Origin: Synergistaceae bacterium UBA6083 | Lineage (GTDB): Bacteria; Synergistota; Synergistia; Synergistales; 79-D21 | DNA: 45,386 nucleotides | NCBI GenBank assembly: GCA_002436015.1 | Contig: DIXJ01000016.1 | Span: 1 to 45,386 of the forward strand | Direction of reading: 5' to 3' | Shown: positions 15,157-23,713 of the stretch, piece by piece | Layout: each line of letters opens with the position of its first letter | How positions within the stretch are numbered: the stretch's first letter is position 1 | Notes under the pieces: generated by a model | Told to the model about the DNA's origin: nothing | Seen by the model: the letters and a program-made list of their open reading frames with translations, nothing else | The model's database searches: none | Position numbers and translations under genes: made by a program

Positions 15157-16171
15157 TTCCGCCTGCCGCCGGGGAGTTGAGGTAGTCCCAAGTCACATCG
15201 GGGACGAGCCCGCGAACCCCTTGCCAGTCCCGGGAACGTATTCGTTCCCTGACCGTGGAGGCAGAAACGATCGTGCCATCCTCCAGGGCATATCGGGGGA
15301 TCTCGAGCAGTTCGACACCTCTAGGCGGCAGGATCGCTTTCATGGCTTCGTTGTAGGATCCCGTAACCTCGCAATAAGGCTCGGTCCCGACGAAGCGGAC
15401 CTTTAAACCCAGGGCAGGGGCAAAAAGGTTCGCAAAAAGTGTCACGTCCAGCCGCGCCTGGATCGCGGCCATTTCCTCCGTCCCCTTGTCCCTCAGGAAA
15501 TACGTCGGGAAAGTTGCCGGGGAAACGGCATAGGCACCGCTCCTGAGAACCGTCACGTTAGCCAGGTGGGATGTCCCTTCCTGCACGAGCACAAAGCGAT
15601 CGATGAAGGGGAACAGGGACAGGTCCGCTTCCACCACGATGACAAAAAGGTTCTCGCATGAAGCGGCCGCCTGCTCGACCAGGTAGAGGTGCCCGAGGGT
15701 GAAGGGGTTGCAGTTGACAACGACGGCCCCGTTCCTCCGGCTCGGCTTGTTTGCCCCTTCGAGGTAGGCGCGGTAGGCAGCGATGCCGGGCTCCCCCATC
15801 TCGAGGAGGACAACCGAGCTTTCGACCCGGGCCAGCTCAAGGAAGCCCATACCGATAAAACGGGGGGCCGACTCAGGCTTGGTGTAAACGAAAAGCCGGG
15901 TTTTACCCTTGTCGCGCGCAACCTCGACCAGCCGGGAAACCACTACGGCCGAAAGGCCGGCTTCCTGCCAGGAAGGATCGACGGCAACCATGCGGATAAC
16001 TTCGCCCTGCAGGCTTCCGGTCGCCGCCAGATGCCCGGAAGGGTCCTTCACAAAAACCGTCACATCCGGTTTCCCCTCGAAAGCGAGTCCATGGGCCTGG
16101 AGAAAGTTCCTGAGCTGCTGCTCCTCTCCCCTGGAAAGGGTCCCGATCAGTTCGATATCGAATCCGAACAA
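15119..16171 (-). CDS. citC: [Citrate (pro-3S)-lyase] ligase
   Basis: CitC acetylates the prosthetic group of citrate lyase with acetate and ATP, switching the enzyme on. The product of 350 residues matches the family size. It has an N-terminal GNAT-like part (about 1-130, with IRMVAVDPSWQEAGLS) and a C-terminal nucleotidyltransferase with NCNPFTLGHLYLVE. The start is a TTG at 16171 with AGGAGGGG five bases upstream; the longer frame is a shadow of the ligase gene. It overlaps the acyl-CoA ligase by 25 bases. citDEF are not in the window. Confidence 0.88.
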   Translation of the reverse strand: MFGFDIELIGTLSRGEEQQLRNFLQAHGLAFEGKPDVTVFVKDPSGHLAATGSLQGEVIRMVAVDPSWQEAGLSAVVVSRLVEVARDKGKTRLFVYTKPESAPRFIGMGFLELARVESSVVLLEMGEPGIAAYRAYLEGANKPSRRNGAVVVNCNPFTLGHLYLVEQAAASCENLFVIVVEADLSLFPFIDRFVLVQEGTSHLANVTVLRSGAYAVSPATFPTYFLRDKGTEEMAAIQARLDVTLFANLFAPALGLKVRFVGTEPYCEVTGSYNEAMKAILPPRGVELLEIPRYALEDGTIVSASTVRERIRSRDWQGVRGLVPDVTWDYLNSPAAGGIIARIQASRSRH

Positions 16172-17661
16172 GACGTCCCCTCCTGGGCACGTTTCCTGAG
16201 TTCCCGGTTCAAGACCTTCCCGATGCTGGATTTCGGCAGTTCCTCTACGAATTCGACCACCCGCGGCACCTTGTAATGGGAAAGGCGTTCCCGGCAGAAA
16301 GCCACAAGGTCCCTGGGAGTCGCCCGTGTTCCTGCCTGCGGAACGACATACGCCTTGACCACTTCCCCGAGGGCAGGGTTCTGAACCCCGACAACCGCGG
16401 CTTCCCTGACCGAAGGGTGCTCCTGGAGCATCCCCTCCACTTCCTGGGGATAAACGTTGAATCCACCCACGATGATGATGTCGCTGACACGGCTTACGAT
16501 CGTGATAAAGCCGTCTTCGTCGATCCGGACCATGTCGCCGGTATCGAACCACCCGTCCTTGAAACGGGTCGCCGTAAGGTCCGGGCGCCTGAAGTATCCC
16601 GGGGTCACGGAGGGACCCTGGAGCCAGAGGCTGCCTTCCTGGCCCGGCTCGACTTCCAATCCTCCGGCATCCCGGACCTGTGCCGTGAATCCGGGAATCA
16701 GGGGACCGACCGTGCCCGGCTTGTTCCTGGAATAAGAGGGGTTGACCGCCACGACCGGGGAAGTCTCCGTGAGGCCGTAGCCCTCCAGGACGGGAATCCC
16801 CAACAGCTGGGGGGATCGTGCCGCGATCTTCGGCGGCAGGCGGTCTCCGCCTGAGGCAAGGATATGGAGGTCCTGCGGGGGAGCCGCACCTCTGGCGACC
16901 GCCCCTTCCAGGAGGGCCACCATGGCCGGAACCGTGATCGCGGTCGTCACGCTGGCGGTCCTCATGACTTCAAGGGTTGCCTCTGCCGGCATGAAAGTCG
17001 GGACGATGGCCTGTCCCATCCCTGCCAGCATGGGAAGCATGCCACACACCGTGAAGCCGAGGGTATGGAAGTTCGGCAAGGCGTTGAGGAAAACCTCATT
17101 GTCGCGCAACTCCGTGAAATGGTGCAGGGAAGCGTTCACGTTGGACCGGATGTTGTCGTGGGTGATGCAAACGGCCTTGGGGGAGCCTGTCGTTCCCGAG
17201 GTGAAGAAGATGACCGCTGTTTCCGGTGTCTCGGGAATGCCCTGCCGACCGGCCAGGTCGGGAATGGGCCCCTCGAGCGGCGTGATGGCACTTGGCACGC
17301 CATTCTTGGATAGGGCTTCCGCAAGCGGCTCGAATCCCTTGCAAAGATACGCGCCAAATACGTCTGCGTGGGCTGTGCAGCGGAGGATCTCCATTTCTCC
17401 GGCCTGGACGTTGAGAGGGATGACCGTCCCTCCAAGTCTCCAGGCTGCAAGGCAGAGCGCCAGGGTCACGGGTGAATTCGGAAGGAGGAGAGCCAGCCGC
17501 TGCCCCTCCCGGAACCCGGTTTGGCTAAGGGTTGTTTCGCATCCTTCCACCAGTTCCATAAGGCAACTCCGCGACCACCAAGTGCCCCGCCACCAGATGG
17601 AACGCTGGCCCGGCGCACCCTTGGCGAGGCTGATGAACGTTTCTTCCAGTCTTTCGTTCAA
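16147..17661 (-). CDS. AMP-dependent acyl-CoA synthetase/ligase
   Basis: A class I adenylate-forming enzyme of 504 residues that activates a carboxylic acid with ATP and CoA. Visible motifs are FFTSGTTGSPKAV (A3), GYGLTETSP (A5), DGWFDTGDMVRIDEDGFI (A7), and SSIGKVLNREL with the C-terminal catalytic lysine (A10). The sequence is closest in style to long-chain or medium-chain fatty-acid ligases, but the substrate is uncertain. The start is TTG at 17661 with GGGGAGG eight bases upstream. It lies 83 bases after the M20 gene and overlaps citC. Confidence 0.88.
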   Translation of the reverse strand: MNERLEETFISLAKGAPGQRSIWWRGTWWSRSCLMELVEGCETTLSQTGFREGQRLALLLPNSPVTLALCLAAWRLGGTVIPLNVQAGEMEILRCTAHADVFGAYLCKGFEPLAEALSKNGVPSAITPLEGPIPDLAGRQGIPETPETAVIFFTSGTTGSPKAVCITHDNIRSNVNASLHHFTELRDNEVFLNALPNFHTLGFTVCGMLPMLAGMGQAIVPTFMPAEATLEVMRTASVTTAITVPAMVALLEGAVARGAAPPQDLHILASGGDRLPPKIAARSPQLLGIPVLEGYGLTETSPVVAVNPSYSRNKPGTVGPLIPGFTAQVRDAGGLEVEPGQEGSLWLQGPSVTPGYFRRPDLTATRFKDGWFDTGDMVRIDEDGFITIVSRVSDIIIVGGFNVYPQEVEGMLQEHPSVREAAVVGVQNPALGEVVKAYVVPQAGTRATPRDLVAFCRERLSHYKVPRVVEFVEELPKSSIGKVLNRELRKRAQEGTSCSDSISN

Positions 17662-17743
17662 TCTGGAATCCTCCCCAGTCGAGTCTTATGATCATGCCCC
17701 GTCCACCGTTTCGCGAAGGGGCAATTCATTCCAAAACCGTTAA

Positions 17744-17752
17744 ACTATAGCA
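17744..17752 (-). promoter_or_regulatory. Possible extended -10 promoter before the acyl-CoA ligase
   Basis: TGCTATAGT on the minus strand overlaps the stop codon of the M20 gene and could start a ligase-citC transcript. No -35 box is evident. Confidence 0.4.
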
Positions 17753-18962
17753 CACCCGGCGCTATTTCCCCGGAAAGGGTCATGCCCATAAACGCCTCCC
17801 ATGCAGCCACAAGGGGAAGAGCCTCCTCCGGGACCTGGTAGCGGGAATGGTGAAGCCCGACTTCCTCACCGGTGCCTATCAGCATGAGGCAGGAGGGAAC
17901 CTCCAGCGAATAGAAGGAAAAATCCTCCCCGGAAAGGAGAGGACGTTCCATGCCCTTGACCTGATCGGAGCCAAAGAAACTATCTGCGCATTCGAGCACG
18001 GCCTTCGTCAACTCGAAGTCATTCTGGGTCTGCGGGTAATTCTGGGTATAATCCAGTACGGCGGATCCCCTGAAAGCCAAAGCCACTGCAGGGACAAGGC
18101 TTTCCAGGCGTTCCCTCAGGAAGTCGCGCACCCTCGTATCGAAGGCACGGAGCGTTCCCCACATGTGGCCGGTTTCGGGGATGATGTTGTAGGCTTCCCC
18201 TGCCTCCACCTGCCCGAAGGAGATCACGGCACTCTCCAGCGGATCAAGCTCCCGGCTGATCAGGCTCTGTACAGCCAGGACAATGTGCGCACCGATCAGG
18301 ATGGGATCAACGGTCACGTGAGGCAGGGCCGCGTGCCCGCCTATCCCACGGATTTCGACATGGATGCGATCGGAAAGGGCCGTGATGACACCCGGCCGGG
18401 TCATGAAGGTCCCGTAGGGGGACTTGGGCCATAACAGGGGTGCAACAACTTCGCCGACGTTGAATCGCTTCATCAGTCCTGCCTGGACGAGCGTTCTCGC
18501 GCCGCCCTTGCCCTCTTCCGCCGGTTGGAAAAGGAGCGCCACGGGCCTTTGGAGCTCACTTCTCCTATCCGCGAGGAGAGTCGCCGCACCCAGCAACGAG
18601 GCCATGTGGGCATCGTGCCCTGCCGCATGCATCACGCCGGGGATACACGAGGAAAAGGGGACCCCCGTCTCCTCGTCCAGGGCCAGGGCATCCATCTCCG
18701 CCCTGATCATCAGCGTCTTGCCGGGAAGGTCCCCTCCAATCACTCCGACTACCGAAGTCGGGCAACCAAAGCCCTTGACCACATCGACCCCTTCTATGGA
18801 AGAAAGTGTTTCAACGATCCGGGCCGAGGTGACATTCTCCTCGAAAGCCAGTTCGGGGAATTGGTGAAACGCCCTCCTCCAGGCGATCAGCCGGTCGGAT
18901 ATCTCTTCCGCCGCTGCCAGTAGCTCTGGTCCGATAGGCCCTGCCGGGCTGGTTCCGGTCAT
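17745..18962 (-). CDS. M20-family amidohydrolase with altered metal ligands
   Basis: A 405-residue member of the M20D amidohydrolase/hippuricase group, which cleaves N-acyl amino acids. Kept motifs are RAEMDALAL, GHDAH (115-119), QPAEEG and LLSGEDFSFY. The Cys of the usual HACGHD is Ala here (A114 in MHAAGHD). The His of the usual GLHxxP is replaced by a hydrophobic residue (APLLWP, about 174-179). Two metal ligands thus appear to be missing. The start at 18962 has GAGGTG upstream; the ATG at 19022 has no ribosome site. It is divergent from asnS. Confidence 0.82.
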   Translation of the reverse strand: MTGTSPAGPIGPELLAAAEEISDRLIAWRRAFHQFPELAFEENVTSARIVETLSSIEGVDVVKGFGCPTSVVGVIGGDLPGKTLMIRAEMDALALDEETGVPFSSCIPGVMHAAGHDAHMASLLGAATLLADRRSELQRPVALLFQPAEEGKGGARTLVQAGLMKRFNVGEVVAPLLWPKSPYGTFMTRPGVITALSDRIHVEIRGIGGHAALPHVTVDPILIGAHIVLAVQSLISRELDPLESAVISFGQVEAGEAYNIIPETGHMWGTLRAFDTRVRDFLRERLESLVPAVALAFRGSAVLDYTQNYPQTQNDFELTKAVLECADSFFGSDQVKGMERPLLSGEDFSFYSLEVPSCLMLIGTGEEVGLHHSRYQVPEEALPLVAAWEAFMGMTLSGEIAPGVL

Positions 18963-19090
18963 CTCTTTCACCTCGCATCCGGGATGGGGAAAAGCTGGCC
19001 CCCATCCCTTCTTTCCTCTCATTTTTTTCTATCTGTTAGTGTATCATAGGTCCTAGACGATGCATCATGAAATGAGGGAGGTTGGCGCCT

Positions 19091-20395
19091 TTGCCCGCAC
19101 CGTGGACCATGATCCGTGATCTGCCTTCGTTCGTGGACCAGGAGGTCACCCTGAAAGGCTGGATGTACAACAAGAGGAGTTCCGGAAAAATCCACTTCCT
19201 GCAGGTCCGGGACGGGTCGGGTTTTGTCCAGGCCGTCATGGTCAAGGGAGAAGTCCCGGACGAACAATTCGCAGCCGCGAAGGGACTCTGGCTTGAAGCC
19301 TCGATCATCGTCCATGGACGTGTCCGAAGCGACGAGCGGGCCCCCTCGGGAGTCGAGCTCTCCGTAACCGGGCTGGAGATCGTCCAGAATCCGGCCGAGG
19401 AATACCCCATCGCGAAGAAGGAGCATGGCATCGATTTCCTGCTCGACCGACGACACCTCTGGATCCGGTCCGCCCGGCAGAAGGCCATCCTCACGATCAG
19501 GGAGCGGGTTATCTGGACCTGCCGCGAATACCTTCACCAGGACGGATTCCTCCTCGTTGACAGCCCACTTCTTACCGGGTCCATAGGAGAGGGTGCAGAC
19601 GGGCTTTTCGAGGTCGAATATTTCGACATGGGAAAGGCCTACCTGGCCCAGACCGGCCAGCTATACGCGGAAGCGGCGGCCGCCGCCTTCGGAAAGGTTT
19701 ACTGCTTTGGCCCCACCTTCCGGGCGGAAAAATCCAAGACCCGCAGGCACCTCACGGAGTTCTGGATGATCGAGCCCGAGGTTGCCTATGCCGACCACAA
19801 CGACAACATGGCCCTCCAGGAAGGACTGGTCTGCGCCGTGATCGAGGGAGTTCTTGCCCACTGCCGGAAGGAACTCGAACTCCTGGAGCGGGATATTTCC
19901 GCACTCGAGAAGATCAAGCCGCCCTTTTACCACATCACTTATGACGACGCCGTCGCCCTGTTGCAAAAACTGGGAAGCGACATCCCCTACGGTGACGATT
20001 TCGGCGGCGATGACGAAACCATCCTGACCAACCAGTTCGACAAGCCGGTTTTCGTCGAGTGCTACCCGAAGAAGGTCAAGGCCTTCTACATGAAGCAGCA
20101 CCCTGAAAGGGAAGACCTTGTCCTCTGCGATGACCTCCTTGCGCCGGAAGGTTACGGGGAAATCATCGGTGGATCCCAGAGGGAAGACAATCTCGACCTT
20201 CTCCTCGCACGAATACGCCACGAAGGGTTGCCCGAATCTTCCTATGATTGGTACCTGGACCTCCGTCGCTACGGGTCGTTCCCCCACAGCGGCTTCGGCA
20301 TGGGGATCGAGCGGGTCGTCTCCTGGATTTGCGGGCTGCAGCACATCCGCGAGGCAATCCCCTGGCCAAGGACAATCTACCGGCTGAATCCCTAG
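19091..20395 (+). CDS. asnS: Asparaginyl-tRNA synthetase
   Basis: Class IIb aminoacyl-tRNA synthetase. It has an N-terminal OB-fold anticodon-binding domain (about residues 10-105) and a catalytic domain. Class II motif 2 is FRAEKSKTRRHLTEFWMIE and motif 3 is GFGMGIERVVSWICG. Length (434) and motifs fit AsnRS. The start is TTG at 19091, nine bases after GGGAGG; the ATG at 19109 would leave too long a spacing. It forms an operon with the PEP/pyruvate-binding gene 25 bases downstream. Confidence 0.92.
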   Translation: MPAPWTMIRDLPSFVDQEVTLKGWMYNKRSSGKIHFLQVRDGSGFVQAVMVKGEVPDEQFAAAKGLWLEASIIVHGRVRSDERAPSGVELSVTGLEIVQNPAEEYPIAKKEHGIDFLLDRRHLWIRSARQKAILTIRERVIWTCREYLHQDGFLLVDSPLLTGSIGEGADGLFEVEYFDMGKAYLAQTGQLYAEAAAAAFGKVYCFGPTFRAEKSKTRRHLTEFWMIEPEVAYADHNDNMALQEGLVCAVIEGVLAHCRKELELLERDISALEKIKPPFYHITYDDAVALLQKLGSDIPYGDDFGGDDETILTNQFDKPVFVECYPKKVKAFYMKQHPEREDLVLCDDLLAPEGYGEIIGGSQREDNLDLLLARIRHEGLPESSYDWYLDLRRYGSFPHSGFGMGIERVVSWICGLQHIREAIPWPRTIYRLNP

Positions 20396-20420
20396 GCAGT
20401 ACACCAAGGGAGGGATGCGC

Positions 20421-22127
20421 ATGACTGGAAGGGAAAGCCTCAGCTATTTTTCCCGTTTCGACGCCGAATCCATTTATGCCAGGAGAGGGTGGCTGATCGG
20501 AAAAGGCCCTGTCGGAGGCAAGGCGAAGGGGCTGGCCTTCGCCTTTGACGCCTTGCAGGGTTCCCCCTTGCAGGAGACGGTCGCCCTTCCTCCCTCCACC
20601 ATCGTCGTCGGCACGGAAATCTTCAGGGATTTCATCCAGGACAACACAATGGAGTGGGTTTATTCCGAACCGGACATCGAGCGAATCGAACTCGGTTTCT
20701 CCAGGGGGACCCTCCGGGAAAGCTTTCGGGCCGACCTCCGGCAAGCCCTTGAATCCCTTGGCGATCGCCCGCTTGCAATCCGGTCCAGCTCACTTTTGGA
20801 AGACTCCGTCCAGCTCTCCTTTGCCGGGAAATACGACACATGCTTTTCCGCCAACGTCGGCACTCCAGAATCCCGGGCCCGTGAACTCGAAGACGGCATC
20901 CGCTCTGTCTGGGCCTCGCTTTTCAACCCGGCGCCCAGGGCCTATCGAAACAAGCACGGCTACCGGGACGAGGACGAAGCCATGGCCGTCCTGGTCCAGC
21001 CCATCATGGGTCGTGCTCACGGGCACCTCTACTACCCGGAACTGGCCGGGGCGGCCTTCTCGAAGGTCTATCGCCGGCCGACTCCCCGGGTCCGCAAGGA
21101 AGACGGGGTGATGCGCCTCTGCTTCGGGCTGGGTACAAGGACCGTTGATCGAGCCAAGGCCCGGGTCTTTTACCTGACCAACCCGAACCTGCGGCCAGAG
21201 GGAAACCAGCCCGGGGAAATCGCTTCTGCAAGCCAGGTGGATTTCGATTACATCGACCGCAACTTCGGCTCGTTCATGACCGGGTCGCTGCGCCAGTTCC
21301 TTCCCTACATCCTGAAGCAGCACAAGTCGGTCCATTCCTTCGTCGAAATTTACACCGACAACCTTCTCTACTGGGCGGGAAGCCCCCTGAAGAAATTCTC
21401 GAAGCCGGTCTTTTCCTTTTCCGCCTTGCCCACCCGGCACCCCTACCTTTTCCAGGTCATGCGCTCGCTCCTGGCCCACCTGGAAAGTTCCCTGGGGCTG
21501 CCGGTGGACATCGAATTCACCTACGATACCGAAAGTCGGGAGCTTTCTCTTATCCAGATGAGGCCGCTGGCCGCCTACGAAGAGATGGCCCAGGTGAAGA
21601 TACCCGATGTTCCCGAAGACCAGCTTCTCCTGAGGGGCAACCGGATGGTCAGCAACGGGATCCTGGAACGAGCCCAGCATCTTGTCTATGTCGACCCGGA
21701 CCTCTATGGCAGCGACTCGACTTTCTACGAAGTCGCCCGGGAGGTGGGACGCGCCAATGCCCTACTCGCAGGCACCCGGTACATCCTCGTCGGGCCGGGC
21801 CGGTGGGGAAGCACCAACCCCGACCTGGGCGTACCCGTCAAGTATAACGAGATCTGCCATTGCGGCTGCATGGTCGAGGTGGGCATTCGGGAAAGCAACT
21901 TCACCCCCGAACTTTCCTACGGCACACACTTCTTCCTTGACCTGGACGTGGACGGAATACTCTACCTTCCCGTCTTTGCAGGGGAGTCTGGCAATACCTA
22001 CAACAAGGAGTGGTTTGACAAGACTCCTTACGATAAGGGGCACCACCCGGCCGTTCGGGTCTACCACGGGGATTTTGCCGTTTACATGGATGGCGACTCC
22101 GAAGTCGGGCAGGTCATGCTGCTTTAG
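20421..22127 (+). CDS. Stand-alone PEP/pyruvate-binding (PPDK_N) protein
   Basis: A 568-residue protein related to the ATP-grasp nucleotide-binding domain of PEP synthase and pyruvate phosphate dikinase. Visible motifs are LIGKGPVGGKAKGLAFA near the N-terminus, AIRSSSLLEDS with SFAGKYDTCF (about residues 117-140), and DIEFTYD followed by LIQMRPL. The phosphohistidine swivel domain and the PEP-binding barrel of complete enzymes are absent. A further C-terminal region of about 170 residues, with VGPGRWGSTNPDLGVP, was not recognised. The ATG at 20421 has GGAGGG six bases upstream. The role is unknown; co-transcription with asnS is likely. Confidence 0.8.
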   Translation: MTGRESLSYFSRFDAESIYARRGWLIGKGPVGGKAKGLAFAFDALQGSPLQETVALPPSTIVVGTEIFRDFIQDNTMEWVYSEPDIERIELGFSRGTLRESFRADLRQALESLGDRPLAIRSSSLLEDSVQLSFAGKYDTCFSANVGTPESRARELEDGIRSVWASLFNPAPRAYRNKHGYRDEDEAMAVLVQPIMGRAHGHLYYPELAGAAFSKVYRRPTPRVRKEDGVMRLCFGLGTRTVDRAKARVFYLTNPNLRPEGNQPGEIASASQVDFDYIDRNFGSFMTGSLRQFLPYILKQHKSVHSFVEIYTDNLLYWAGSPLKKFSKPVFSFSALPTRHPYLFQVMRSLLAHLESSLGLPVDIEFTYDTESRELSLIQMRPLAAYEEMAQVKIPDVPEDQLLLRGNRMVSNGILERAQHLVYVDPDLYGSDSTFYEVAREVGRANALLAGTRYILVGPGRWGSTNPDLGVPVKYNEICHCGCMVEVGIRESNFTPELSYGTHFFLDLDVDGILYLPVFAGESGNTYNKEWFDKTPYDKGHHPAVRVYHGDFAVYMDGDSEVGQVMLL

Positions 22128-22142
22128 AAACGACCAAGAGCG

Positions 22143-22183
22143 AAAAAGAGGCGGAGAGCCCGATGGGCTCTCCGCCTCTTTTT
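22143..22183 (+). terminator. Strong bidirectional terminator
   Basis: A 19-bp perfect stem (22143-22161 with 22165-22183, loop GAT) begins with AAAAA and ends with TTTTT, followed by two more T. It ends the asnS operon and, on the other strand, the first glutamate dehydrogenase gene. Confidence 0.95.
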
Positions 22184-22217
22184 TTGCATTTATAGTCGCT
22201 CCCGGTTCAAGCAGGTC

Positions 22218-23465
22218 TCATGGCCAGATACCACGGAACCGCATGGCGGCAATGATCCTGCCCATGGCACGCACGTAGGAGGCCTGGCGCATCCGGATGT
22301 TGTGCTGCTTCTTGAGCTTCCAGATCTCGTGGAAGGCATGCGTGAGACGTTCGTCCAGTTTCTCGTGAACCGTCTTTTCTGTCCAGAAATCCCCGGTACG
22401 CCCCTGGATCCACTCGAAGCAGCTCACGGTAACCCCGCCGGAGTTGGCCAGGACATCCGGGATCACCAGCGTATCCATCTCGTGCAGGATCGCATCCGCC
22501 TCGGGGGTCGTAGGACCGTTCGCCAGCTCGAGGACAATCTTCGCCTTGATTTTCTCCGCGTTGGCCTCGGTCAGCATTCCTTCCAGGGCCGCCGGGATGA
22601 GGATGTCCACGGGGGCTTCCAGGATTTCGTCCGTCGAGACCCTCTCCCCTCCGGGATAATCCGCCACGGTCCCGCTCGTTCGCTTGTGCTTCATGAGTTC
22701 CGTATAGTTCAGCCCCTTGGGGTTGTAGGTCCCCCCCTTGCTGTCGGCTGCCCCGACTACCGTCACGCCGAATTCTTCATAGAGAAGATGAGCAAAACTT
22801 CCTGCGTTGCCATACCCCTGGATTGCGGCAGTAAGAGGCTTGCCTAGAATACCCATCTCCTTGAGGGCTTCCCGCAACACGTATCCTCCACCTCTCGCGG
22901 TTGCGTCACCCCTGCCAAGCGAACCCCCTATTTCAATGGGTTTGCCCGTGTAAGCTGACGGCTCGCTCCATCCCAGTACTTTTTCGTACGTGTCCAGGAA
23001 CCAGGCCATAACCTGCGGGTTCGTGTAGACATCGGGAGCGGGGATGTCGATATCGGTTCCCATGAACCGAGAGGTCCCAAGAGCGTACGCTCGGCTGAGG
23101 CGTTCCAGCTCTGCCTTGGAGAGTTCCCGAGGCGCAATCCGGACACCCCCCTTGCCCCCTCCATAGGGCAGCGACGCGGTGGCGCACTTGATGGACATCC
23201 AGGCCGATAAGGCCATGACTTCATCCTTTGAGACGTTCGGGTGGTAGCGGACCCCCCCCTTGTAGGGGCCCAGGGCATTATTGTGGTGGCTGCGCCATCC
23301 CTTGACGATTTTCACGCTCCCGTCTTCCAGTCGCAGGGGAATGGTCACCTCAAGAACTTCCTTGGGTTCCTTGAGGATATCGATGAACTCCTGCTCGACA
23401 TTCAGGTATGGCACCGCTTCGTCTACCTGTTTGAGAAACATTTCGAACGGATTCATTTTCGACAT
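22218..23465 (-). CDS. Glu/Leu/Phe/Val dehydrogenase, first copy
   Basis: NAD(P)-dependent oxidative deaminase of the glutamate dehydrogenase family, 415 residues and full length. Visible motifs are GPYKGGVRYHP, SLPYGGGKGGV with the catalytic lysine, DIPAPDV with the catalytic aspartate, and the dinucleotide motif GYGNAGS. The ATG at 23465 has AGGAGG close upstream. The sequence fits catabolic GDH and so links amino-acid fermentation to 2-oxoglutarate; coenzyme preference cannot be read safely. It is a distinct paralog of the next gene. Confidence 0.92.
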   Translation of the reverse strand: MSKMNPFEMFLKQVDEAVPYLNVEQEFIDILKEPKEVLEVTIPLRLEDGSVKIVKGWRSHHNNALGPYKGGVRYHPNVSKDEVMALSAWMSIKCATASLPYGGGKGGVRIAPRELSKAELERLSRAYALGTSRFMGTDIDIPAPDVYTNPQVMAWFLDTYEKVLGWSEPSAYTGKPIEIGGSLGRGDATARGGGYVLREALKEMGILGKPLTAAIQGYGNAGSFAHLLYEEFGVTVVGAADSKGGTYNPKGLNYTELMKHKRTSGTVADYPGGERVSTDEILEAPVDILIPAALEGMLTEANAEKIKAKIVLELANGPTTPEADAILHEMDTLVIPDVLANSGGVTVSCFEWIQGRTGDFWTEKTVHEKLDERLTHAFHEIWKLKKQHNIRMRQASYVRAMGRIIAAMRFRGIWP

Positions 23466-23575
23466 GCCTGTCCTCCTCCTCCTTTGCTCTGGTTTCGGTG
23501 TCCCTTCTGCTGACGGATCCCTTGTCGCTTGTTCGCTTCCATCCATCTGCTTCTGCACGTTGTGAAACTATCGTT

Positions 23576-23581
23576 ATTATA
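23576..23581 (-). promoter_or_regulatory. -10 box of the first glutamate dehydrogenase gene
   Basis: A perfect TATAAT on the minus strand gives an untranslated leader of about 100 bases. The -35 region is only a poor match (TTCCGA at 17-base spacing). Confidence 0.55.
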
Positions 23582-23638
23582 CCGCTTTTTCCAGTCACTC
23601 GGAAAAATTTCTAATTAAAGCAGCTAAGAGAGAACAAA

Positions 23639-23670
23639 GAAGGGCCGGCGGGTTTTCCCGCCGGCCCTTC
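23639..23670 (-). terminator. Terminator after the second glutamate dehydrogenase
   Basis: A 14-bp perfect GC-rich stem (23639-23652 with 23657-23670, tetraloop) lies 44 bases beyond the stop codon. The following U-tract is weak (TTTGTT), so it may be leaky toward the first copy. Confidence 0.7.
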
Positions 23671-23713
23671 TGGCCGTATCCCTGTTTATTCCAGTCGAGT
23701 TGCAGCGACTTTC

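Noticed and set aside
19023..19090. Possible T-box or other riboswitch before asnS
   Set aside because: The gap of about 130 bases shows no T-box sequence, specifier loop or terminator.
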